DNA from: Amycolatopsis regifaucium
GTDB taxonomy: Bacteria; Actinomycetota; Actinomycetes; Mycobacteriales; Pseudonocardiaceae
NCBI RefSeq assembly: GCF_001613935.1
Contig: NZ_LQCI01000051.1
Location: 1-64,000, forward strand
Direction: 5' to 3'
DNA length: 64,000 nucleotides
How positions within the stretch are numbered: the first letter of the stretch is position 1; every line of letters starts with the position of its first letter. Positions 17,561 to 26,189 of the stretch are shown here, one piece after another. Position numbers and translations under genes: made by a program. The notes beneath the pieces were generated by a model. That model did not search any database and was not told where the DNA came from. It was given only the letters and a program-made list of their open reading frames with translations.

Positions 17561-18587
17561 GTTGAAGCTCGGCATCTTGTTCGGCGGTTCGGGCGAGGAG
17601 CACCTCGTCTCCGTCAAGTCGGCGCGTGAGGTGGCCAAGAGCCTCGATACGGCCAAGTACGAACCGTTCTGGATCGGCATCACCCGCGACGGCGCGTGGA
17701 AGCTCTGCGACGGCCCGGATGGGGACTGGGAAAGCGGCGACTGCCGCCCGGTCGCGGTGTCGCCGGACCGGAGCACCCGCGGCTTGCTGGTGCTGGACGA
17801 GGGTAAGTACGACTCGATCGGCCTGGATGTCGTGCTGCCCGTGCTGCATGGCAAGTTCGGTGAAGACGGCGCGATGCAAGGCCTGCTGGAACTTTCTGGC
17901 ATCCCCTATGTCGGCTGCGATATCCCGAGTTCCGCAGTGTGTATGGACAAATCGCTGACCTACACCGTGGTCAGCAACGCCGGAATCGCCACCCCGAAAT
18001 TCTGGATCGTCAACTCCGACGCGGATGTCGACCCCGACCAGCTCAACTACCCCGTTTTTGTGAAGCCGGCCCGGTCCGGTTCCGCCTTCGGGATCAGCAA
18101 GGTGTCCAGCAAGGAAGAACTGTCCGCAGCGCTGACCGCTGCCCGGGAATACGACGCGAAGGTGCTGATCGAGGAAGCCGTGGTCGGCAGCGAGGTCGGT
18201 AGCTCTATCCTGGGTAATGGTTCGGAGTTGCTGATCGGCGAGCTGGACCGGGTGGTGCTCACGCACGGATTCTTCAAGATTCACCAGGAAGCCTCGCCGG
18301 AAACCGGGTCCGAGAACTCCTCGTTCATTTGCCCCGCCGATATCTCCGACGAGTTGCGCGATCTGGTGAAGGAAACCGCGAAGGCCATTTACCGCGCGCT
18401 GGGCTGCCGCGGTCTGGCTCGGGTGGACCTGTTCGTTAAGGAAGACGGCAGTGTAGTGCTCAACGAGGTGAACACCCTGCCGGGGTTGACCTCCTACAGC
18501 CGTTACCCGCGGATGATGAAGGCCGCCGGCTTCTCGCTGACCGAGGTGATCGATCGGCTGGTGTCGTTGGCGCTGGCCGACAAGTGA
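17553..18587 (+). CDS. vanA: D-alanine--D-lactate ligase, VanA type
   Basis: 344 residues, full family length. ATP-grasp fold: LGILFGGSGEEHLVSVKSA at the N-terminus, CMDKSLTYTVVSNAGIATP, FVKPARSGSAFGISKV, RGLARVDLFVKEDG and NEVNTLPGLTSYSRYPRMM near the end. The omega loop reads FKIHQEASPETGSEN; the His there is the residue that favours D-lactate over D-alanine in VanA-type enzymes. The enzyme makes D-Ala-D-Lac for vancomycin-resistant peptidoglycan. Its partners are lost here: only ends of vanH and vanX flank it, and the usual operon promoter is missing. It may be transcribed from 16882-17487, or be silent. Confidence 0.92.
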   Translation: MARLKLGILFGGSGEEHLVSVKSAREVAKSLDTAKYEPFWIGITRDGAWKLCDGPDGDWESGDCRPVAVSPDRSTRGLLVLDEGKYDSIGLDVVLPVLHGKFGEDGAMQGLLELSGIPYVGCDIPSSAVCMDKSLTYTVVSNAGIATPKFWIVNSDADVDPDQLNYPVFVKPARSGSAFGISKVSSKEELSAALTAAREYDAKVLIEEAVVGSEVGSSILGNGSELLIGELDRVVLTHGFFKIHQEASPETGSENSSFICPADISDELRDLVKETAKAIYRALGCRGLARVDLFVKEDGSVVLNEVNTLPGLTSYSRYPRMMKAAGFSLTEVIDRLVSLALADK

Positions 18588-18589
18588 CC

Positions 18590-18820
18590 ATGCACGAGAA
18601 TTTCACCTTCGTTGACGAGCTGGTCACGGGAATTCGCTGGGACGCTCAGTACGCCACATTCGAGGGCCACTGGAAACCGCTCTGGGTCAGGCTGAAAGGC
18701 GGACCGGAGGCGGCGGACCGCCCGAGCGCCGACTACGTCGCACCGACGTGCTCGACCTGCAGCACGGCGACGCCGGAGTCCCCGGTCACCCGTTCCCACC
18801 TGACCGTCGTGCCCGCGTAG
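18590..18820 (+). pseudogene. vanX: vanX 5' remnant (D-Ala-D-Ala dipeptidase)
   Basis: Starts two bases after the vanA stop, as in intact van operons. The first 24 codons (MHENFTFVDELVTGIRWDAQ, then YATF; to about 18661) match the VanX N-terminus; after that the frame continues to 18820 in unrelated sequence. All zinc-binding residues of VanX are missing, so it has no dipeptidase activity. Confidence 0.8.
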
Positions 18821-18839
18821 ACGATCAGCCGCCCGCGAA

Positions 18840-18873
18840 AGGAGGCGTCCGCCGACACAGGCGGACGCCTCCT
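18840..18873. terminator. Hairpin terminator
   Basis: Perfect 14-bp inverted repeat (18840-18853 with 18860-18873; AGGAGGCGTCCGCC arm), 6-base loop, just beyond the van remnant. Confidence 0.75.
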
Positions 18874-18916
18874 GTCGTTTCGCAGCACCACCTGCCGCGA
18901 TCCGCTCCTGCCGGTC

Positions 18917-19087
18917 CTACGCGGACTGGTCGATCTCGGCGCGGAACCGGGCGCAGGTGGCGGCGTGTTCCTCTTCGTTGTCCTCGGGGTTGCTCTCGAA
19001 CGGCCCAAGGTCGATCACCGTCTCGTGGCAGGTGGAGCACTCGAAACGGAGCGAGGGATCGTGGAAGGCCTCGCGTGGGAGATCGAG
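18917..19087 (-). pseudogene. Small zinc-finger-like protein, 5' end lost
   Basis: The minus strand reads FECSTCHETVIDLGPFESNP, then a His and HAATCARFRAEIDQSA before the stop at 18917. A CxxC pair with a later HxxxC gives a zinc site. An in-frame stop at 19088-19090 leaves no start codon, and the region overlaps the start of the GNAT gene on the other strand. It looks like the truncated end of a small zinc protein gene. Confidence 0.45.
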
Positions 19088-19099
19088 CTAGGCACGGCG

Positions 19100-19699
19100 A
19101 TGGCCGAGGCGATCCGCGACGGAGTGATGGGCCGCGCCCACCGCGCGGGCCTGGCCGCCCGCGGCCGCGTGCACGGCCAGCCGGGATTCTCCCGCGCGGT
19201 CGCGCAGGCGTTCGCCGATCAGGGCCCCGATCAGGCGTTCGCAACCGCCTCCCTCGTGCTGGTGGCCGAGCACCGCGAGCACGGAGTGATCGGCACCGTG
19301 ATCGCCTTCCCGCCGCCGAACGTGACCGAGCAGTACATGACCCACGCCGAGCGGATGAACGCCGCGGCGCCGGAGGTCCGCAAGCTCATGCTCGTCGGCA
19401 TCGTGGGGCTGGTGAAGGTGGCCGTGTTGGCGGTAGCCGAAGCTCATCAGGGCAGCGGGCTCGGTGCCGCGCTGCTGAGCCGGGTCAAGAAGATCTTCTT
19501 CTCGCACGGATACGTCTTCGTCTACGGCCAGATCCGCCCGGACCACGCTGGTCTGGCCGCGTTCTACCGGCGCCAGGGTTTCGAAGTCCGTGAGCCGGAC
19601 GAAGGCCTCGACCTGTGGGTCGTCTTCGGGATCCCCGGCGGAATCCAACCTGACCGGGGCGAGCGGTTCTTTGTCCGCACCCGGCCGCGCGAAGGCTGA
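19100..19699 (+). CDS. GNAT-family N-acetyltransferase
   Basis: 199 residues from ATG at 19100 (MAEAIRDGVMGRAHRAGL); a GTG at 19060 in frame is possible. The GNAT core is at about residues 85-160: VAVLAVAEAHQGSGLGAALL gives the acetyl-CoA loop (motif A), and YGQIRPDHAGLAAFYRRQGF gives motif B. The substrate is unknown. It stands alone behind the van remnant and a terminator. Confidence 0.7.
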   Translation: MAEAIRDGVMGRAHRAGLAARGRVHGQPGFSRAVAQAFADQGPDQAFATASLVLVAEHREHGVIGTVIAFPPPNVTEQYMTHAERMNAAAPEVRKLMLVGIVGLVKVAVLAVAEAHQGSGLGAALLSRVKKIFFSHGYVFVYGQIRPDHAGLAAFYRRQGFEVREPDEGLDLWVVFGIPGGIQPDRGERFFVRTRPREG

Positions 19700-19790
19700 C
19701 AGACAAGGCGGGGCCGGGTGGTGCGTCGGGGTGATCAGCGTCCGGTCGTCGGCTCTGCGGCGGGAGCAGGCTGACGTACAGTGGGCCGCT

Positions 19791-20385
19791 GTGCCCAACA
19801 GAAGACACTCGGTCGGCCTGCTCGTAGCGGCCGGCGCCCTCGTTCTGGTCGCGTGCGACGGCTCTGCCGCGCCGGACGCTGATGGCCTCGATCCCGCGCA
19901 GTGCGCCAACCCGAATTTCGCCAGTGCTCACACGGATTCCTGTGTCGACAAAGTCTCCGAGCCGGAGACCCCGGCAACCGAAGCCGCCACCTTGTCCAAC
20001 GGCTTGAAGGCCCGGCTCATCTCCGCGAAGTCCGAGACCGTGGATTCGAAAGGCTACGACTCCGGCCCAACCGCGAGCGTTTTGGTAACCATCACTACCG
20101 AGATCACGAACACCGGCAACGCGACGTTCGTCTTCCCCACGGCGAAGAGCAAGGTCCGTGCAGAGTTGCTACGGCCGCAACCACGCCAAGGCGACGGACT
20201 CGGCCGTTCAGAAGGGCGACATCACCGGCCTGCCAGAGCAGCTCGCTGCGGGCAAAGCGGCGACGATGACATCGACCTACACGATGCGCGCCGGGGGTGC
20301 GGACAACGTCGTCTTCCGGTTCAGTCTGGACACCACCACTACGGACGACATCACCTTCACGAAGGTTCAGACCTTGTACAACTAG
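19791..20385 (+). pseudogene. Frameshifted lipoprotein gene
   Basis: The first part from GTG at 19791 (MPNRRHSVGLLVAAGALVLV, then AC at the lipobox) is a clear lipoprotein signal, followed by GLKARLISAKSETVDSKGYD and VLVTITTEITNTGNATFVFP, the layout of DUF4352-type surface lipoproteins. After KSKVRAE the frame turns Arg/His-rich; the natural continuation QSCYGRNHAKATDSAVQKGD, ending ITFTKVQTLYN, is in another frame from about 20158. One small indel near 20150-20158 explains the break. Confidence 0.7.
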
Positions 20386-20548
20386 TGCTCGCGCGCCACC
20401 CCAGATCCGAGGCCCAGACTTGTAAATCCGCCGAATGAGCGTCGCTGGTCCAGCCCCGCTCGGCGGCATGCGTGCGCGTGGTGCGGCCCGATCTCGGGCG
20501 CGTCGGCGACGATGACGTCGACCCTCACGATGCGGCGCCGCTGCCGCT

Positions 20549-20980
20549 TTGAAGGAGTATGGGGCGCTGCGCCGCACGATCTACGCCGCCCGCTACCTCG
20601 CCGATCCGGCCTATCGGCGGAAGATCTCGCGGCAGCTGAACAAGGGCGAATCCCTGCATGCACTGAAACGGGACCTGCTCTACGCCCACGAGGGCGCCGT
20701 CCGTGCGCGGCACCTGGAGACCCAGACCGAGCAGGCATGGTGCCTGACGCTGGCGACGAACGCGGTCATCGCCTTGACCACGGAGTACTACGGCCTGGCC
20801 ATCGAGCAGATGCGCGCGGCCGGGCGTCGGATCGATGACGAGGTCCTGGCCCACATCTCCCCGGCACACAGCGAGAACATCAACTTCTTCGGCGCGATCG
20901 AGGTCGATATCGACAGCGAGCTCGCCCAGCTCGGTCCCACCGGCTACCGGCCGCTGCGTGTACGCGACACCCTGTTCTGA
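20549..20980 (+). pseudogene. Tn3-family transposase, C-terminal remnant
   Basis: About 140 codons: ALRRTIYAARYLADPAYRRK, ISRQLNKGESLHALKRDLLY, AHEGAVRARHLETQTEQAWC, LTLATNAVIALTTEYYGLAI and SPAHSENINFFGAIEVDID are the typical final part of Tn3 transposases (about 1000 residues when intact). The DDE core is absent. No terminal inverted repeat was identified in this window. Confidence 0.8.
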
Positions 20981-21005
20981 CCCCGGCTACGAGGGGGACG
21001 GGAGA

Positions 21006-21465
21006 TCAGTCGTGGATCTGGTGGGCGAAGCCGACTCCGGCGACGTTGTCCAGGTAGTCGGCGAGCACGAGATCGGAATCCGCGTCCTGGTTCGCGATGG
21101 AGCCCTGGGGCATCGCGACCGCGCGGCCGTGCGCGTCGAAGTACGCCACCGGGATGGGAGCCCGGTCGTCGGTGAAGAAGACCATGGTTCCCGCGGACGC
21201 CGGGGCCAGCGGCGCCGTGATGCCGTGGTGGGTGAACAACTTCTCGAACACCAGGCCCTGGTCGGCTTTATAGGTGCTGACCGAGGGCAGCCGGCCATCG
21301 CGAACATCGAGAACCAGAGCCTCCCCGGACACACTGAACGCGAGCCACGGGCACGGCATCACCGCCCTGCGGGCCGATGTCGGTACGGCGGGTGAACTTC
21401 GCGCGCAGCCCGGCCGGAGCGGCGAGGGCCACCACGACCGGATCACCGGTGGCGGGATCGCTCAT
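21006..21465 (-). pseudogene. Frameshifted gene of unknown function
   Basis: From ATG at 21465 the frame reads MSDPATGDPVVVALAAPAGL, then FTRRTDIGPQGG and loses sense. The continuing frame gives MPCPWLAFSVSGEALVLDVR, FEKLFTHHGITAPLAPAS and YLDNVAGVGFAHQIHD. The pieces meet near 21,365-21,390, so one indel separates them. No family was recognised. Confidence 0.5.
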
Positions 21466-21931
21466 GTTGTCACCGGCCGGGGCGACATCCACGACAGAGT
21501 CATCGGGCAAGGATGCCAACCCCGGCCGCCGCCACGATCAGGCGATCACCACGCGTGTGCCACTTACCCAGGAGACCGGGCGCACGGGTGAGGTCAGGTC
21601 CGTCGTTCGTCCAGACGGTTGATCATCTCGTTCACCGGATCCCGGCCTCGTCCCGGCAAGGGCGGTGATCGCCGTGCCTGAGCCTCGACCCACCGATCCC
21701 GGTGGTCCCGCTCCTCGGCGGTCAACCCCTCCGGCTCCGGACCGTCACCCGACAGCAGGTGATACGGATCCTCCAGATCACCCGGCGGATCCTCCCACCA
21801 CCCAGCACGCCGCCACCGCGGCCGCGGTCGCCTGCTCTTCCCGCACACACTCAGACCGTAAGCCCGAACTTCCGCTCTGCGGCTCACTTCTCCACGATCG
21901 CGTGACCCCTCGCCCCTGTCCGGGCCGGTGT

Positions 21932-22534
21932 TCAGAAGTAGGGCCACCACACCGGACCGACTTTCGGGAGCAACAGGCGATACGACCTGTTCTTGCCGTC
22001 CCAGCAGTCGATCAGCGACCGCCACAACGGAATCGAGGTGGAACAAGCACGCTTGTCCGGCCAGCTGTGCGCCGTGGCGGCCGCTGGCCGCAGCACGGCG
22101 ATCGAGGTGGTCGCGAAGGTGACGATCGCGTCGACGGCCCGGACGGCGGCCGCCTCGTCCACGACGGCCACCCGGCGGTCGCGCCCGGTCGCGGGCATGA
22201 CCACGCCGGAGTGCTTGAGGGCGTCGGAGCGGTAGAGCTGTTCGGCGATGTCGAACTCGACCGACTCGGCACTGCGCTGGCACGACGCGTGAGCAGCACC
22301 GACGGTCGCGGCTTCCAGCCCGCACCACCGGATAAGCACCAAGCCTTCCCACGCCGCCCGCAGCACTCCCGCCGTGTCGGCGGCGTCGATCCGGCCGAAG
22401 TTCGCCGTGTGCAGCTCCCGCGCGACGACATCTCGCAGTTCATGAACGGCACCGGCCGCTCCGGTTGGCAGGCCGTCGCAGCCCCCGAGTTCAAGGACCC
22501 TGTCGTCCTCGCCTACCGCGACGGCACGTATCAC
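21932..22534 (-). CDS. Hypothetical protein
   Basis: 200 residues. The C-terminal 150 (AAWEGLVLIRWCGLEAATVG, CQRSAESVEFDIAEQLYRSD, IPLWRSLIDCWDGKNRSYRL) look like real protein; the N-terminus overlaps a plus-strand open frame ending at 22570 and the start is doubtful. No family recognised. Confidence 0.4.
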   Translation of the reverse strand: MIRAVAVGEDDRVLELGGCDGLPTGAAGAVHELRDVVARELHTANFGRIDAADTAGVLRAAWEGLVLIRWCGLEAATVGAAHASCQRSAESVEFDIAEQLYRSDALKHSGVVMPATGRDRRVAVVDEAAAVRAVDAIVTFATTSIAVLRPAAATAHSWPDKRACSTSIPLWRSLIDCWDGKNRSYRLLLPKVGPVWWPYF

Positions 22535-22570
22535 CGCATCACCACGATCAAGGACGCGGGGAAAGGCTAG

Positions 22571-22973
22571 AGCGCGGGCGCTTTGAATGGGTCCTGCTCA
22601 GCCAGAAGCATTCGGCCGAAGGCTGTCGGCCAGGCCTATTGCCCCTTTGAGCACGGGCAATTGATTACGGGCTCCCTGGGCGCTCCCACTGTGCTCTAAT
22701 CACCCCGTCCGAGTCCGGCACCACGGCACACCAATCCCCCATCACCCTGTCCGGCAGCATGCGCCAGAACGCCGGGCGGCCGGATCGCCCTACTGGTGGG
22801 CGGTGCGCGCCGTCAAAGTAGTTCGGCCACCCGCCGAACCCCTCCGCCGCCCGTCCCTTGTTCCTGTTCCGCTGCCCCTGGCCTCACACCCCATCCAATG
22901 GGCTTGAGAGGTGTGCGAGCGATCCCACGACACGTTCGGCGGGCCCAATTGGATCACCCCGTGGCCCGGATGG
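22571..22973. other. Interval without a supported gene
   Basis: Short Pro/Arg-rich open frames only; none is supported. Confidence 0.35.
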
Positions 22974-23939
22974 TCAGTGCCGGTTGGCCCGGAAGAAGTT
23001 CAGCAGCACGGGGTTGACCACGTCCGACCGTTCCCAGTGGACGTTGTGCCCGCACTCGTTGGCCACCATCGTGCTCACCCTGCGGAAGTGCCCGGCCAGC
23101 AGACGCTGCACCGGCGGTGACGTGTGCGGGTCGGCGTCCCCCCACAGCAGCAGGGTGGGCACGGTGAGCCGTTCGATCACGGCCCAGCTCAGCGAGGTCG
23201 CCCTGGGCTGGACGATCCCGTTGGGCCCGGCCCGGTGATGGATGTCCAGCCACCTGGCGACACCGTCCGGGTCGATCGCGCGGTAGGACGGGCCCAACTC
23301 CCGGAAGTGGATGGGCAGCGCGTCGACCTCGGGCGACCGCAACCGCTCCACCATGTCCTGGTAGTCCCGCTCCCGGACCTGAAGCACGCACGCGCCGATC
23401 ACCAGGCTGTGCAACCGGTCCGGGTGGTTGAGCGCGTAGTCCATCGCGTACCAGCCGCCACCGGCAACGCCGACGACGTGAAACTTCCCGGCCCCCAGGA
23501 ACTCCACGAGGTCGTGCAGATCCTCGATGCCGCTCCTTGGGTCGTTCGGGTCCTGCACCGGCGAGTTGGCGTACCCCCGACGCGAGTAGCCGATGACCCG
23601 GTACCCCGCACGGGCGAGGTACGGCTGCTGGTACGGCCAGCTTTCGCCACTGCCGCTCAGAGCGTGCAGCAGAACCACCGGCTCACCGGGCCCGCCGGTG
23701 TCCCAGTACCACAGCCGCGCCCCGGGCACCTGGAACCAGCCCTGGGTAGCCGGAACCTGCTCGGGCACCGGGATCGGGCGCACCGGGCTGCCGGGGCCCG
23801 GGACCGGAACGCCCGGTGGGTGCGCGTCGGCGGTCCCGTTGACCAGGGCCGTGCCGCCGAGCGCGAGCCCGGTTCCCTGCAACAGGGTCCGGCGGGATAT
23901 CGGAAGCGACAGGTTCGGGTTGGCCTCGGCGTTGCCCAT
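22974..23939 (-). CDS. Tat-exported alpha/beta-hydrolase lacking the nucleophile serine
   Basis: 321 residues. The N-terminus has a twin-arginine signal (ISRRTLLQGTGLALGGTALV). The hydrolase fold is clear: PVVLLHALSGSGESW (oxyanion loop), GYRVIGYSRRGYANS, then the elbow strand VVGVAGGGWYAMDYALNHPD. In active members the elbow is G-x-S-x-G; here it reads G-V-A-G-G, so residue 159 is Ala. The acid (LLLWGDADPHTSP) and the His (ECGHNVHW) are kept. Without Ser it may be a binding protein, use another nucleophile, or act as an HNL/dioxygenase-like variant. It stands alone. Confidence 0.85.
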   Translation of the reverse strand: MGNAEANPNLSLPISRRTLLQGTGLALGGTALVNGTADAHPPGVPVPGPGSPVRPIPVPEQVPATQGWFQVPGARLWYWDTGGPGEPVVLLHALSGSGESWPYQQPYLARAGYRVIGYSRRGYANSPVQDPNDPRSGIEDLHDLVEFLGAGKFHVVGVAGGGWYAMDYALNHPDRLHSLVIGACVLQVRERDYQDMVERLRSPEVDALPIHFRELGPSYRAIDPDGVARWLDIHHRAGPNGIVQPRATSLSWAVIERLTVPTLLLWGDADPHTSPPVQRLLAGHFRRVSTMVANECGHNVHWERSDVVNPVLLNFFRANRH

Positions 23940-24173
23940 GTGACCTCATCTCGGGTGACCGGTTCCCGCCGCCGTGCCGGACGTGCCGAGGAGCCGAACC
24001 ACTGGCGCATCGGTGAATCACGTGCCGAGTCGGGCGGATGTGGCGGCCGTCCGGAGCGTAGCGACGGTCCGCACTCGACTCCAAGTCTCCCACTGGCGGG
24101 CCCGGAACCACCACCATCGCAGCAAATCGGGGTCGCCGAGGTCGCGTATTCAACTGTCGCGAGTTCGTCGTGG

Positions 24174-25708
24174 TTATGGTGGTGAGTGATCGCCTGGGGC
24201 GTAGCGACTCCAGGCGATTCCTGCTCGTGAGGCGATTTTGGTGGTGGTGACGGGGTGGTAGCCGAGGGCGTCGGCGACCACGGGTGCAGGCATGGTGAGC
24301 ACGTGCTGCTGGATGGCCGCGGTGCGCCCGGTTGTGGTGGGGACGCCGAGCTTGGTCACCAGCGCCCCAAGCGATCTGGGGTGCATCGGCTGTCCGGCGC
24401 GTCGGCCGGGAAATAGCCAGCGGGCGTTCGGGTTGGTGGCGGTGTTCATGTTGTCGCGCTGGCCGATCCAGGTGAGGAGTAGTTCGGCGACTGGTGCCGG
24501 AACCGGGGACGGTGGTTCTCCGAGGCGCAGCAGGACCTGGTCGCCGTCGCGGGTGAGGTCGTCGACGGTGAGCCGGACGATCCGGCTGAGCGGTTGGGCG
24601 GTTGGGCGGTTGGGCGGTTGGGCGTAGAGCAGCACGATCACGCCGGCGACTCGGGACCGCAGCGGCAGGTCGTGGCTGGTGAGCAGGCGGCCCAGGCGGG
24701 CAATCCGCTCGCGTTCGGCCAGCGGGGCGTTGCGGGTGATCGTTTGAGCGGGCAGTTGCATCGGCCGGGCGAGTTTGCTGACTATGGCCCAGAGCAGGAA
24801 CCCGCGAAGTCGGCCCCGTTCGTGCTGACCGCGGCCGGTGTGCCAGGCGTCGATGTCGGCTTGGCAGCAGGTTTCCAAGGTGTGGCCGCGGTTGGAAAGC
24901 CAGCCGAGGAACTCAGTGGCCGCCTTGACCTGCCCGGAGGCGAAATAGCGCGTGGAGGGAGTCAGCGATTCCCGCGCGGCGCGGCGACGCAGCCGGGGCA
25001 GGACCTCCCAGGTGGCGAACCGCCGCGCGAGCTGTTCGTGGTCGGGAATGCCGATGCCGCCGAGATATTCGCCCAACAAACGCTCGAACGAGCAGATCTG
25101 CTTGTCTATCAGTGGCAGCACGCCGCAGGACATGAGGAGTTCCCTCAGGTGCCCGGCTGCTCGCCAGGGCTGGAGATGGTGGAACGCCTCGTGGGTGAGT
25201 TCGATGTCGCCGTCTCCCAGGCCGCGCAGCAACTTCACCGCCGCGCCGACGTTCGGTGGGCGTCCGCCGAGCCAGCTCAGCCCGGTGCGCGGGTTCTTCA
25301 TCGCGACGAGCGTCGGGTGCAGCGGAAGCAGCTCGGGCCGAACCTGGCCGGTGCCGTCGTCCAGCAGCTCGGCGAGCCGGTCGGACAGGTGCAGCGAATG
25401 CAGAGGCGGCCCGCGCGCAGCTGGCTTTCCTGGCCGCAGCGCGAGCAGGCGTAGGACGGGCGGAAGCCGGCGCAGCCGGTGCAGCCGGTGCAGATCGCGA
25501 CGGCGTCGGCAGGCCGGAGACAGGGCAGGATCCGGTGTTCACCGCACTCGGGGCAGCGCCCGTCGACGCGCAGGGCGCGGCACTCACAGGTGCGGCAGAT
25601 CGGTCCGTCGGGCCAGACGGCGGCGAAGAAGCCGAACCGGTCGCAGCGCGCGCAGGTCCGTTTGTGCCAGCGCTCGAGTTGCTCCGGCGTGCGGTAGGCG
25701 GGACTCAC
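24174..25708 (-). pseudogene. Zinc-ribbon/tyrosine-recombinase-like gene, frameshifted
   Basis: The first part (GTG at 25708, MSPAYRTPEQLERWHKRTCA) carries several CxxC pairs (CARCDRFG, CRTCECR, CPECG, CTGCTGC, CSRCGQES), a string of zinc ribbons. The second part (to 24174) looks like a recombinase: LTPSTRYFASGQVKAATEFL, RVAGVIVLLYAQPP, WLFPGRRAGQPMHPRSLGAL and ADALGYHPVTTTKIASRAGI. Classic R-H-R-Y residues are hard to place, so it may be a degenerate recombinase. Between them the correct frame reads LSDRLAELLDDGTGQVRPEL, so one indel near 25,385-25,392 splits a single gene of about 510 codons. Confidence 0.7.
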
Positions 25709-25926
25709 TCGCCGGGCAGGATCCGGGCTGCGCGGGGTCGTAGCTTCGCGGCCACGGCTGAGGGCGCGGGGCGGTCGTCGGTGGCGGTTTTGCGGACGCC
25801 GGAGTTACCCGCGGTGGTGGCCACCAGGTCGGCCGGGGTGCAGCCGAGGATGTCGCAGAACGCCGACAGCACCTGTAGCGAGAGCCGTTCGGGGGTGCCG
25901 GAGACCAGGCGGTGGACCTGGGCTCC
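25705..25926 (-). pseudogene. Xre-type HTH protein, C-terminal fragment
   Basis: The minus strand gives QVHRLVSGTPERLSLQVLSA, FCDILGCTPADLVATTAGNS and ends ARILPGE. This is the last helix of an Xre HTH plus tail. Its TGA overlaps the GTG of the zinc-ribbon gene, so the two were an operon. The N-terminus is missing; a SIR2 fragment is joined to it. Confidence 0.55.
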
Positions 25927-25943
25927 GCCCCCGCCCCGCCTAC

Positions 25944-26102
25944 CTCACCAATCGCCTGCCAGAGCAAAGCAGGCAGTTGCTTGGTCATTGGGTAGCCGAA
26001 CGCGGACATCCCCGCGCCAAGCACGACGACACTGTCATAGGAGCGGATGTCAGCGGTCATCGCTGACATCCGGTCGGCCAAAGGTGGTACTCCGAAGGTC
26101 AC
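25944..26102 (-). pseudogene. SIR2-domain protein, N-terminal fragment
   Basis: From ATG at 26102: SYDSVVVLGAGMSAFGYPMT, then KQLPALLWQAIGEVGGAG. This is the NAD-binding start of a SIR2-like domain (GAGxSxxxGxP), found in NAD-depleting defence proteins. It breaks after about 52 codons and joins the HTH fragment. Confidence 0.55.
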
Positions 26103-26189
26103 TGTCGCTTTCTAGCACGTCCGCGCCTGTCAGTCTGGAGTGCTGTTGGGATGTCCTGTCGCAGCCGGGTTCCTACCATCCATCCCGCA

